Assembly: GCA_950097605.1 (NCBI GenBank) | Contig: CATNEU010000118.1 | Span: 1 to 5,594 of the forward strand | Reading direction: 5' to 3' | Length of the DNA: 5,594 bases | Origin: an uncultured Oscillospiraceae bacterium | GTDB lineage: Bacteria; Bacillota; Clostridia; Oscillospirales; Ruminococcaceae | Part shown: piece by piece, positions 1 to 5,276 of the stretch | Numbering within the stretch: position 1 is the first letter of the stretch | Layout: each line of letters begins with the position of its first letter | The notes under the pieces: model-generated | The model's input: the letters and a program-made list of their open reading frames with translations, nothing else | What the model was told of the DNA's origin: nothing | Databases searched by the model: none | Position numbers and translations under genes: made by a program

Positions 1-321
1 ACCGTTTCATTCGGGGACGTCGGCAAGGCGATTGCGGTGATTTTCCTGGTGATACAGGTCGCAGGCGCGGGTGGTACCTTCCCGATTGAGGTCACGCCGC
101 GGTTTTTCAATATCGTCAACCCGCTGCTGCCGTTTACCTCGTCCATCAACGCGATGCGCGAGACAATCGCGGGACTGTACAGCGTGGACTATTGGATTGA
201 CCTGCTCAAGGTATGCGCCTATATTCCGGTTTCACTGCTGATCGGCCTGGTGCTGCGTAAACCCGTGATGAAGGTCAACGACTTTTTTAACCGCAAGCTG
301 GAAGAGACACACTTAATGTGA
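1..321 (+). CDS. YhgE/Pip family membrane protein, C-terminal part (5' end outside window)
   Basis: The reading frame is open from the first base and ends with TGA at 319-321, leaving 106 residues of the C-terminus. The fragment carries a transmembrane stretch at about residues 8-22, then AGAGGTFPIE, then the conserved-looking block NPLLPFTSSINAMRE (residues 40-54), and a last transmembrane stretch at about 66-86 before a short basic, cytoplasmic-type tail (RKP...NRKL). This pattern is that of the C-terminal domain of YhgE/Pip proteins, ABC-2-permease-like membrane proteins that include the lactococcal phage infection protein Pip and are related to EsaA of type VII secretion. Family members are usually several hundred residues long with a large extracellular part, so most of the gene lies upstream. 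The cellular role of most members is not settled. A terminator 40 nt downstream makes this the last gene of its transcript. The family call is from remembered motif similarity, and other ABC-2 permeases are the alternative. Confidence 0.85.
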   Translation, partial: TVSFGDVGKAIAVIFLVIQVAGAGGTFPIEVTPRFFNIVNPLLPFTSSINAMRETIAGLYSVDYWIDLLKVCAYIPVSLLIGLVLRKPVMKVNDFFNRKLEETHLM

Positions 322-360
322 CGGCTCGCAGCGGGCGCCATGGAACAAAACACACGCTGT

Positions 361-396
361 AAAACGGCATCTCCTTTCTCGGAGATGCCGTTTTTT
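361..396 (+). terminator. Intrinsic (rho-independent) terminator after the YhgE/Pip gene
   Basis: An 11-bp perfect stem (364-374 with 381-391, sequence ACGGCATCTCC) closes a 6-nt loop, TTTCTC, and is followed by a run of T from 391 to 396. The upstream AAA (361-363) can pair with the first Ts, extending the stem to 14 bp. The A run on the left means it could also work on the minus strand, but no minus-strand gene is seen here. It separates the YhgE/Pip gene from the aminotransferase-purB unit. Confidence 0.93.
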
Positions 397-535
397 GGAT
401 AGCAGAGGCGGCCAAAGGGCATACGCGCATGCGCAGCGGCGAACAGGCACATGTTTTTGCGCATTCGCATACTGATGGCAATGTCGCTGTTTTTTGGCAA
501 AAGGGCCATCAAAATGCAGGAATGCAAAAATCGTC
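397..535. other. Intergenic DNA upstream of the aminotransferase promoter, no gene seen
   Basis: I found no credible gene here. Open frames run through it but none has a ribosome binding site or recognisable product. It contains the 10-bp palindrome GCGCATGCGC (425-434), an imperfect inverted repeat (423-435 with 458-470, 11 of 13 positions paired), and a 6-bp perfect inverted repeat GATGGC/GCCATC (474-479 with 505-510). These lie just upstream of the promoter and could be operator-like sites, but nothing identifies a regulator. Confidence 0.5.
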
Positions 536-564
536 TTGCAAAAAGGCTGCAAATGGATTACAAT
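536..564 (+). promoter_or_regulatory. Probable sigma-A-type promoter for the aminotransferase-purB operon
   Basis: TTGCAA (536-541, 4 of 6 to TTGACA) and TACAAT (559-564, 5 of 6 to TATAAT) are separated by exactly 17 bp. Transcription would start near 571 and leave an untranslated leader of about 178 nt before the start codon at 749. It is the best promoter-like match that I see between the upstream terminator and the gene. Confidence 0.65.
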
Positions 565-570
565 AAGGAG

Positions 571-702
571 CAGAGTATCTGCGGGGAATATTCCCTGCGC
601 CGGCTCCCGGGGAGCAAAGCGACTGCGCTTTGCGAAGAGGTGCCCCAAAGCCCGCCTATCTTGCAAAATCCAGAAGGTGGAAACCGTCCCGGCGCGTTTT
701 TT
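571..702 (+). promoter_or_regulatory. Structured 5' leader of the aminotransferase-purB operon (family unknown)
   Basis: Several hairpins follow the predicted start site in close order: 581-598 (GCGGGGA/TCCCTGC with one G-U pair, loop ATAT), 603-615 (GCTCC/GGAGC, 3-nt loop) and 614-633 (perfect 8-bp GCAAAGCG/CGCTTTGC, loop ACTG). GGGG (609-612) can pair with CCCC (643-646) around the last one. A long-range 7-bp stem (597-603 GCGCCGG with 689-695 CCGGCGC) would enclose the middle of the leader, and it ends one base before a T6 run (697-702). That is the outline of a terminator-type expression platform. I could not match it to a known riboswitch, T-box or other RNA family. The pairings are certain as sequence; that they form or regulate is inference. 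Confidence 0.4.
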
Positions 703-736
703 GGAAAGTGCAGACAACGTATATTACAATGCGTAC

Positions 737-742
737 AGGAGG
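737..742 (+). promoter_or_regulatory. Ribosome binding site of the aminotransferase
   Basis: AGGAGG with a 6-nt spacer to the ATG at 749. This perfect Shine-Dalgarno settles the start codon, because the same frame stays open upstream to 494 with no comparable site before any earlier start. Confidence 0.9.
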
Positions 743-748
743 ATTGTC

Positions 749-2038
749 ATGAGTGAATACAGGGCAATGGAGGATGCGCAGCTCATAGAGCTGAAAGCCA
801 AACTGGAAAAGGAATATAAGGCGTTTCAACAAAAGGGCCTGCAGCTGAATATGGCGCGGGGCAAGCCCAGCAAGGACCAGCTCGACCTTTCGATGGAAAT
901 GCTCGACTGCGTGACCGCCAAAGATGCGATGGTTTGGGAGGATAAGCTCGACTTGCGCAACTATGGCGCGCTCGACGGCATTGTGGAGGCAAAGCGGCTG
1001 TTTGCCGGGCTGCTCGGCGTCGCGGAGGACGAAGTGATCGTCGGCGGCAATTCGAGCTTAAACATGATGTACGATACGGTTGCCCGCTGCCTGACACACG
1101 GCGTGGATGGCAGACAACTGCCCTGGAACCGGCAGGGAGAGGTCAAGTTTCTCTGCCCGACGCCCGGTTACGACCGCCATTTCGCAATCTGCGAGCACTT
1201 CGGTATCAAGATGATCAACGTGCCGATGCGGGCGGACGGGCCGGATATGGACATGATTGAGAAGCTGGTTTCCAAGGATGCGGCAATTAAGGGCATCTGG
1301 TGCGTTCCGAAGTATTCCAACCCGGACGGCGTGACCTATTCCGACGAGGTCGTCCGCCGTTTTGCAGCGCTGCGGCCCGCCGCCGGCGATTTCCGGATTT
1401 TCTGGGACAACGCCTACTGTGTGCACGATTTCACCGACCAGCCCGACACGCTGTTAAATATTATGGACGAGTGCAAAAAGCGCGGCCGGGAGGACATGGT
1501 GTATGCATTCGCATCGACCTCCAAGATCAGCTTTTCAGGTTCCGGCGTTGCGGCAATGGCGGCTTCCAAGAAAAACCTTGCGTTTATCAAAAAGCTGCTC
1601 TCGATCCAAACCATCGGCCCGGATAAGCTCAACCAACTGCGCCATGTGAAGTTTTTTGGGGACGCCGACGGCGTGCGCGCGCATATGAAAAAGCACGCGG
1701 CGATTTTAAAGCCCAAGTTCGACTGCGTGCTGCGCTGGCTCGACAGGGAGATCCGCCCCTGCGGAATCGGAAGCTGGCAGGAGCCGCACGGCGGCTATTT
1801 CGTGAGCTTCCACACGCTCGAGGGCTGTGCAAAGCGCGTGGTGTTTCTCTGCAAGGAGGCGGGCGTTGTGCTCACGGGGGCGGGCGCGACCTATCCCTAT
1901 GGCATCGACCCGCTGGACGCCAACATCCGCATTGCGCCAACCTTCCCGCCGGTTGGGGAGCTTGAAGTGGCGATGGAGCTGTTCTGCCTGTGCGTCAAGC
2001 TTGCAAGCGTGGAAAAAATTCTTGCAGACCGTGTGTGA
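749..2038 (+). CDS. PLP-dependent aminotransferase, aspartate aminotransferase type Ic-like
   Basis: This is a 429-residue cytosolic fold-type I aminotransferase. It probably moves the amino group between aspartate and 2-oxoglutarate (products oxaloacetate and glutamate) with pyridoxal phosphate. Visible in order: the N-terminal block NMARGKPSKDQLDLS (34-48); GGNSSLNMMYD (99-109), the likely PLP-phosphate loop; CPTPGYDRHF (136-145); PKYSNPDGVTYS (187-198), with the cofactor-side Asn191; FWDNAYCVHDF (218-228), where Asp220 should bind the pyridine nitrogen and Tyr223 the ring oxygen; STSKISFSG (256-264), with Lys259 as the Schiff-base lysine; and NIRIAPTFPP (392-401), with Arg394 as the likely substrate-carboxylate arginine. 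All expected catalytic residues are present, and the length fits the Asp_aminotransf (PF12897-like) group. The start is set by AGGAGG 6 nt upstream. purB follows after 29 nt, so co-transcription is likely. The substrate is inferred from family and neighbour; another amino acid donor remains possible. Confidence 0.9.
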   Translation: MSEYRAMEDAQLIELKAKLEKEYKAFQQKGLQLNMARGKPSKDQLDLSMEMLDCVTAKDAMVWEDKLDLRNYGALDGIVEAKRLFAGLLGVAEDEVIVGGNSSLNMMYDTVARCLTHGVDGRQLPWNRQGEVKFLCPTPGYDRHFAICEHFGIKMINVPMRADGPDMDMIEKLVSKDAAIKGIWCVPKYSNPDGVTYSDEVVRRFAALRPAAGDFRIFWDNAYCVHDFTDQPDTLLNIMDECKKRGREDMVYAFASTSKISFSGSGVAAMAASKKNLAFIKKLLSIQTIGPDKLNQLRHVKFFGDADGVRAHMKKHAAILKPKFDCVLRWLDREIRPCGIGSWQEPHGGYFVSFHTLEGCAKRVVFLCKEAGVVLTGAGATYPYGIDPLDANIRIAPTFPPVGELEVAMELFCLCVKLASVEKILADRV

Positions 2039-2055
2039 CAGCCGGTAAAGGAAGT

Positions 2056-2060
2056 GGAGG
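2056..2060 (+). promoter_or_regulatory. Ribosome binding site of purB
   Basis: GGAGG lies 7 nt before the ATG at 2068, in the 29-nt gap after the aminotransferase stop. It fixes the purB start against longer in-frame readings that would run back into the aminotransferase gene. Confidence 0.9.
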
Positions 2061-2067
2061 AGCCAAG

Positions 2068-3498
2068 ATGAAAAACAGTTACGAAAGCCCGTTTTGCACC
2101 CGATACGCAAGCCCCGAAATGCAGTACCTGTTTTCGGCGGATAAAAAATTTACCACCTGGAGAAAGCTCTGGGTGGCGCTGGCCCGCGCCGAAATGCAGT
2201 TGGGGCTGCCCGTCAGCCCCGAGCAGGTTGCGGAGCTCGAGGCCCATGTAGAGACCATCAACTATGCCGACGCGGAAGCGCGCGAGCGGGAATGCCGTCA
2301 TGACGTGATGTCCCATGTGTATGCGGATGGACTCCAGTGCCCGCATGCCAAGCCCATCATCCATTTGGGCGCGACCTCCTGCTATGTCGGCGACAATACC
2401 GACATCATTGTGATGCGGGACGCGCTGGCGCTTGTGCGCCGCAAGCTCGTGAGCGTGATCGCGCTGCTTGCGGACTTTGCAAACGCCTATAAGGGGATGC
2501 CCGCGCTGGCCTATACCCACCTGCAGCCCGCGCAGCTCACCACCGTGGGCAAGCGCGCGACGCTCTGGATCAACGAGCTGCTGCTCGACCTCGACGAGCT
2601 GGAATACCGCATGAACAGCCTGAAGCTGCTGGGGTCCAAGGGCACAACCGGCACCCAGGCGAGCTTTGTGGAGCTGTTCGACGGCGACACCGCCAAGATT
2701 GCCGAGCTCGAACGGCTGATCGCGCGGGAGATGGGCTTTGAAGAGGTCGTGCCGGTGTCCGGCCAGACCTACTCGAGAAAGGTCGACGCACAGGTGCTCG
2801 CGACGCTCGGCGGCATCGCGCAGAGCGCGAGCAAGTTTGCAAACGACCTGCGCATCCTGCAAAACTTCAAGGAGATGGAAGAGCCTTTTGAAGCGCACCA
2901 GATCGGTTCCTCCGCGATGCCCTATAAGCGCAACCCGATGCGCTCCGAGCGCGTTTCGGCGCTGGCGCGCTATGTGATTGTGGACACGCTCAATCCCGCG
3001 TTCACCGCGGCCACCCAGTGGTTCGAGCGTACGCTCGACGACTCCGCCAACAAGCGGGTTGCCGTTGCGGAGGGCTTCCTCGCGGTGGATTCGATCTTGA
3101 ACATCCTGATCAACGTGGCGGACGGCCTGGTGGTTTACCCCAAGGTGGTTGAGCAGCGCGTGATGCGCGAGCTGCCGTTTATGGCGACCGAGAACATCAT
3201 GATGACCGCGGTGAAAAAGGGCGGCGACCGCCAGGAGCTGCACGAGAGGCTGCGCCGGCATTCCATCGCGGCGGGCAAGCGCGTGAAGGAAGAGGGGCTG
3301 GAGAACGACCTGATCGACCGCATTGTCGCGGACGAAGCGTTTCTGCTGAAAAAGGAAGAAATCGAGACGATTTTAAATCCGCGGAATTTTACAGGACGCG
3401 CCGAAGAACAGGTCGAAATTTTTCTCAAAACCTGCGTACAGCCCGTTTTAGACAGGTATTCTGACAGTATTGGTGAAAAAACTGAACTTACGGTTTAG
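2068..3498 (+). CDS. purB: Adenylosuccinate lyase
   Basis: This 476-residue cytosolic enzyme of the fumarase/aspartase superfamily works twice in purine synthesis: it splits SAICAR to AICAR and adenylosuccinate to AMP, releasing fumarate each time. The superfamily signature GSSAMPYKRNP is at residues 280-290, on the flexible loop that carries the catalytic serine (Ser281 or Ser282 here). Other active-site blocks are RHDVMSHVY with His78-Asp79, HLGATSCYVGDNTD (99-112), YTHLQPAQ with the general-acid candidate His151, and GTTGTQASF (192-200). The C-terminal helical domain starts near PFMATE (370) and contains GGDRQELHE (385-393). The length and the SSAMPYKRNPMRSER wording resemble the longer, human-like form of the enzyme rather than the roughly 430-residue Bacillus form. 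It follows the aminotransferase closely and likely shares its transcript. No truncation or missing active-site residue is apparent. Confidence 0.97.
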   Translation: MKNSYESPFCTRYASPEMQYLFSADKKFTTWRKLWVALARAEMQLGLPVSPEQVAELEAHVETINYADAEARERECRHDVMSHVYADGLQCPHAKPIIHLGATSCYVGDNTDIIVMRDALALVRRKLVSVIALLADFANAYKGMPALAYTHLQPAQLTTVGKRATLWINELLLDLDELEYRMNSLKLLGSKGTTGTQASFVELFDGDTAKIAELERLIAREMGFEEVVPVSGQTYSRKVDAQVLATLGGIAQSASKFANDLRILQNFKEMEEPFEAHQIGSSAMPYKRNPMRSERVSALARYVIVDTLNPAFTAATQWFERTLDDSANKRVAVAEGFLAVDSILNILINVADGLVVYPKVVEQRVMRELPFMATENIMMTAVKKGGDRQELHERLRRHSIAAGKRVKEEGLENDLIDRIVADEAFLLKKEEIETILNPRNFTGRAEEQVEIFLKTCVQPVLDRYSDSIGEKTELTV

Positions 3499-3506
3499 TA
3501 ATTTTA

Positions 3507-3535
3507 TTGACTTTTATTGTCCAAACGAATATAAT
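3507..3535 (+). promoter_or_regulatory. Near-consensus sigma-A promoter for secDF or a leader RNA
   Basis: TTGACT (3507-3512, 5 of 6) and TATAAT (3530-3535, 6 of 6) are 17 bp apart in an AT-rich patch that stands out from the GC-rich surroundings. It begins 9 nt after the purB stop codon. Transcription would start near 3542, about 340 nt upstream of the secD start codon. Confidence 0.85.
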
Positions 3536-3573
3536 AATTGTTGTCAATGCCTATATGTTTTGAATGCAAGGCG

Positions 3574-3614
3574 TACCGAATGCATCGTTTTGTCTAAAAA
3601 CGGTGCATTCGGTA
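3574..3614. repeat. 18-bp inverted repeat / strong hairpin
   Basis: Arms 3574-3591 and 3597-3614 are complementary over 18 positions with one G-U pair and a 5-nt loop, GTCTA. No T run follows on either strand, so it does not look like a standard intrinsic terminator. It could be the first stem of the secD leader, an mRNA-stabilising or processing element at the 3' side of purB, or a protein site. Confidence 0.85.
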
Positions 3615-3620
3615 TGAAAT

Positions 3621-3657
3621 AAGCAGGACAGGCCGCGTTATTTTGTCGTGCTTTTCT
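3621..3657 (+). terminator. Possible terminator or attenuator within the secD leader
   Basis: AAGCA-G-GACA (3621-3630) pairs with TGTC-G-TGCTT (3644-3653): nine pairs with one G/G mismatch and a 13-nt loop. The right arm runs into a pyrimidine stretch, TTTTCTT, at 3652-3658. It could end purB read-through transcripts or act as an attenuator for secDF. The stem is imperfect and the U-tract interrupted, so this is a weak call. Confidence 0.35.
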
Positions 3658-3867
3658 TGATCGAATGCGATGCAAAAGACGGTTTTGCCGCCAGCCGCCG
3701 TTCTTTTGACGCGTGCATAAAACACAGAAAAATGCAGTGCATCTCCGATGCAGGGGGTCTCCGGCCGGGCCGGGGAATGCTCTGGCCGCATGGAGGGCTC
3801 ATCCGATCGGAGCGGGCAACTGACGCGGCCGTGCGTTTTTCTGAATATGGGCAACTTAGAAAGCATT

Positions 3868-3872
3868 GGAGG
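3868..3872 (+). promoter_or_regulatory. Ribosome binding site of secD, possibly sequestered
   Basis: GGAGG lies 9 nt before the ATG at 3882 and decides the start; the same frame is open upstream to a GTG at 3648 that has no binding site. Positions 3863-3872 are complementary to 3742-3751 (eight Watson-Crick and two G-U pairs), so the site could be masked in one leader conformation. Confidence 0.85.
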
Positions 3873-3881
3873 ATTCGACCT

Positions 3882-5276
3882 ATGAAGCGAGTTGGAAAAC
3901 CCGTATTTTTCATCGTTGTCCTTCTGATCGCATTTCTTACTGTGACGTCGTTTTTCGGCATCAGTAATACATATGGCGATTTGAGGACGGTGTATATCAA
4001 GGGTGGCAACGACATTCGTTGGGGTATTGACGTCAGGGGCGGCGTGGACGTTACCTTTACTCCACCGGAGGGCGTGGACGCCACGGATACCCAGATGACC
4101 GCTGCGGAGTCCGTTATCAAACAGAGGCTGATTTCGCTCAACATCACCGACAGCGAGGTGTATACCGACACAGCAAAGGACCGTATCATCGTCCGCTTCC
4201 CCTGGAAAGAGGATGAAGAGGACTTCGATCCGGAGAAGGCCATAGAGGAGCTCGGCGCAACCGCCGAACTGACCTTCCGCGAGGGCATCGAGATCGACGA
4301 CGAGGGCAAGCCCACCGGCACAACGCTCGAAAACGTGATCTTAAACGGCAACGACGTGGACGAGGCCGTCGCGGGCATCGACCAAAACACCAACAAGTAC
4401 ATTGTCTCGCTGGAGCTGACCTCCACCGGCGCACAGAAGTTTGCCGATGCAACGGGCAAATTGGCCGCCTCTAAGGGACAGATCTCGATCTGGATGGATG
4501 ATACGCTGATCTCCGCGCCGTCCGTCAACGAGAAGATTCCAAGCGGTAAGGCGATGATCTCGGGCAACTTTACCAGCGAAGAGGCGCAGAGCCTTGCAAA
4601 CAAGATCAATTCGGGCGCGCTTCCATTTAAGCTGCAAACCGAAAACTTCAGCACAATCAACCCGACCCTCGGTCTCGGCGCGAGGGACGCGATGGTGCTT
4701 GCGGGCGTGATCGCGTTTATTCTCATCTGTATCTTCATGGTCATTATGTACAAGCTGCCGGGCGTGGTTGCCTGTATCGCCCTGCTTGGACAGGTGGCGG
4801 GCACAATCGCCGCGATTTCGGGCTATTTCCCGCCGTTCCCAAGCTTTACGCTCACGCTGCCGGGTATTGCGGGTATCATCCTCGCAATCGGCATCGGCGT
4901 GGATGCGAACGTCATCACGGCCGAGCGCATTAAGGAGGAGATCAAAGCGGGCAGGACCCTCGACGGCGCGATCAGCACCGGTTACAGCCGCGCTTTCTCC
5001 GCAATCTTCGACGGCAATATCACAATTATCATCACAGCGCTGGTTCTGATGGGCGCGTTCGGCGCGCCGACCAGTATGATGGCGAAGCTGTTCTCGCCGA
5101 TCTTCAGTTGGCTGGGTTCTTCCACGGCGGGCGCGATCTATTCGTTTGGATACACGCTGGTGGTGGGCGTTGTGCTCAACTTCCTGTTCGGCGTGCTTTC
5201 CACCAAGCTGATGACCAAATCTTTGTCTCAGTTCAAAGCCTTCCGTAAACCGAAGCTGTATGGAGGTGCAAAATAA
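3882..5276 (+). CDS. secD: Protein translocase subunit SecD
   Basis: This 464-residue membrane protein pairs with SecF beside SecYEG and uses the proton gradient to help pull exported proteins across the membrane. In order: a first transmembrane helix (about 8-28); the Sec_GG-type block WGIDVRGGVDVTF (47-59); the extracytoplasmic P1 region, with ESVIKQRL (76-83), LGATAELTFRE (124-134) and the head part containing ISAPSVNEKI (210-219) and SGNFTSEEAQSLANKINSGALPF (from 227); then five helices at about 269-290, 294-314, 325-346, 372-394 and 416-441. GIGVDANVITAERIKEE (337-353) is the SecD TM4 signature. Asp341 matches the essential proton-pathway aspartate (Asp519 in E. coli, Asp340 in Thermus). 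It is shorter than E. coli SecD (about 615 residues), as expected for clostridial forms. secF begins on its last stop base, so the two should be made together. A strong promoter and a long structured leader precede it. Confidence 0.97.
   Translation: MKRVGKPVFFIVVLLIAFLTVTSFFGISNTYGDLRTVYIKGGNDIRWGIDVRGGVDVTFTPPEGVDATDTQMTAAESVIKQRLISLNITDSEVYTDTAKDRIIVRFPWKEDEEDFDPEKAIEELGATAELTFREGIEIDDEGKPTGTTLENVILNGNDVDEAVAGIDQNTNKYIVSLELTSTGAQKFADATGKLAASKGQISIWMDDTLISAPSVNEKIPSGKAMISGNFTSEEAQSLANKINSGALPFKLQTENFSTINPTLGLGARDAMVLAGVIAFILICIFMVIMYKLPGVVACIALLGQVAGTIAAISGYFPPFPSFTLTLPGIAGIILAIGIGVDANVITAERIKEEIKAGRTLDGAISTGYSRAFSAIFDGNITIIITALVLMGAFGAPTSMMAKLFSPIFSWLGSSTAGAIYSFGYTLVVGVVLNFLFGVLSTKLMTKSLSQFKAFRKPKLYGGAK
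5262..5266 (+). promoter_or_regulatory. Ribosome binding site of secF, inside the secD 3' end
   Basis: GGAGG lies 9 nt before the secF ATG at 5276 and within the last secD codons. The secD stop TAA (5274-5276) shares its last A with that ATG (TAATG), a typical arrangement for translational coupling. Confidence 0.9.

Larger units (their letters stand above)
3542..3881 (+). promoter_or_regulatory. Long structured 5' leader upstream of secD (family unknown)
   Basis: This stretch has no credible protein-coding gene and is unusually rich in inverted repeats. In order: an 18-bp hairpin (3574-3614), a 9-bp hairpin followed by a U-rich run (3621-3657), an imperfect stem of CAAAAGA-CGG with CCG-T-TCTTTTG (3673-3682 with 3698-3708), a 6-bp hairpin TGCATC/GATGCA (3738-3752), a 6-bp long stem GGCCGC/GCGGCC (3784-3789 with 3825-3830), and a short hairpin running into T5 (3823-3840). 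Positions 3742-3751 can also pair with the secD Shine-Dalgarno region. I did not recognise a known RNA family: the SRP RNA tetraloop motif, tmRNA, RNase P and T-box signatures are all absent. It may be a regulatory leader, an independent small RNA, or both. Confidence 0.5.

Noticed and set aside
671..702. Resemblance to a T-box antiterminator (GGTGGAAACCG ... followed by T6)
   Set aside because: The T-box core needs TGGNACC with a single base between; here there are two. No Stem I specifier features are visible in the short leader, and the downstream gene is not a typical aminoacyl-tRNA or amino-acid T-box target.
701..730. Second possible promoter, TTGGAA-18 bp-TACAAT, close to the aminotransferase start
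   Set aside because: Transcription would start at about the Shine-Dalgarno itself (737-742), leaving almost no leader. The spacing is less good than that of the 536-564 promoter.
494..748. In-frame 85-codon N-terminal extension of the aminotransferase
   Set aside because: The extension is Lys/Cys/Arg-rich and unlike the family, and it overlaps the promoter and leader. The perfect AGGAGG belongs to the ATG at 749, which gives the normal family length.
1897..3261. 454-codon open frame on the minus strand across purB
   Set aside because: It is fully antisense to a well-supported purB, has low-complexity His/Arg/Gly/Val-rich composition with no recognisable domain, and is the usual by-product of strong GC bias at third codon positions.
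3648..3881. In-frame 78-codon N-terminal extension of SecD
   Set aside because: It begins at a GTG without a binding site and would put a hydrophilic stretch before the first transmembrane helix. The start at 3882 has GGAGG and the expected short basic N-terminus.
3542..3881. SRP RNA, 6S RNA, tmRNA or RNase P RNA in the purB-secD gap
   Set aside because: The SRP domain IV tetraloop motif, the tmRNA tRNA-like end and the RNase P core motifs are absent. A 6S-like long rod with a central bubble is not evident by eye, although this cannot be excluded without folding.
3499..3881. A SCIFF-type six-cysteine peptide gene, which from memory can lie near secDF in Clostridia
   Set aside because: No frame in the gap encodes a short peptide with the clustered cysteines, and no radical SAM maturase gene is present in the window.
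3638..4804. 388-codon open frame on the minus strand across the secD leader and secD
   Set aside because: It mirrors secD codon by codon, is Ser/Pro-rich without a domain, and has no ribosome binding site or promoter on that strand that I can see.
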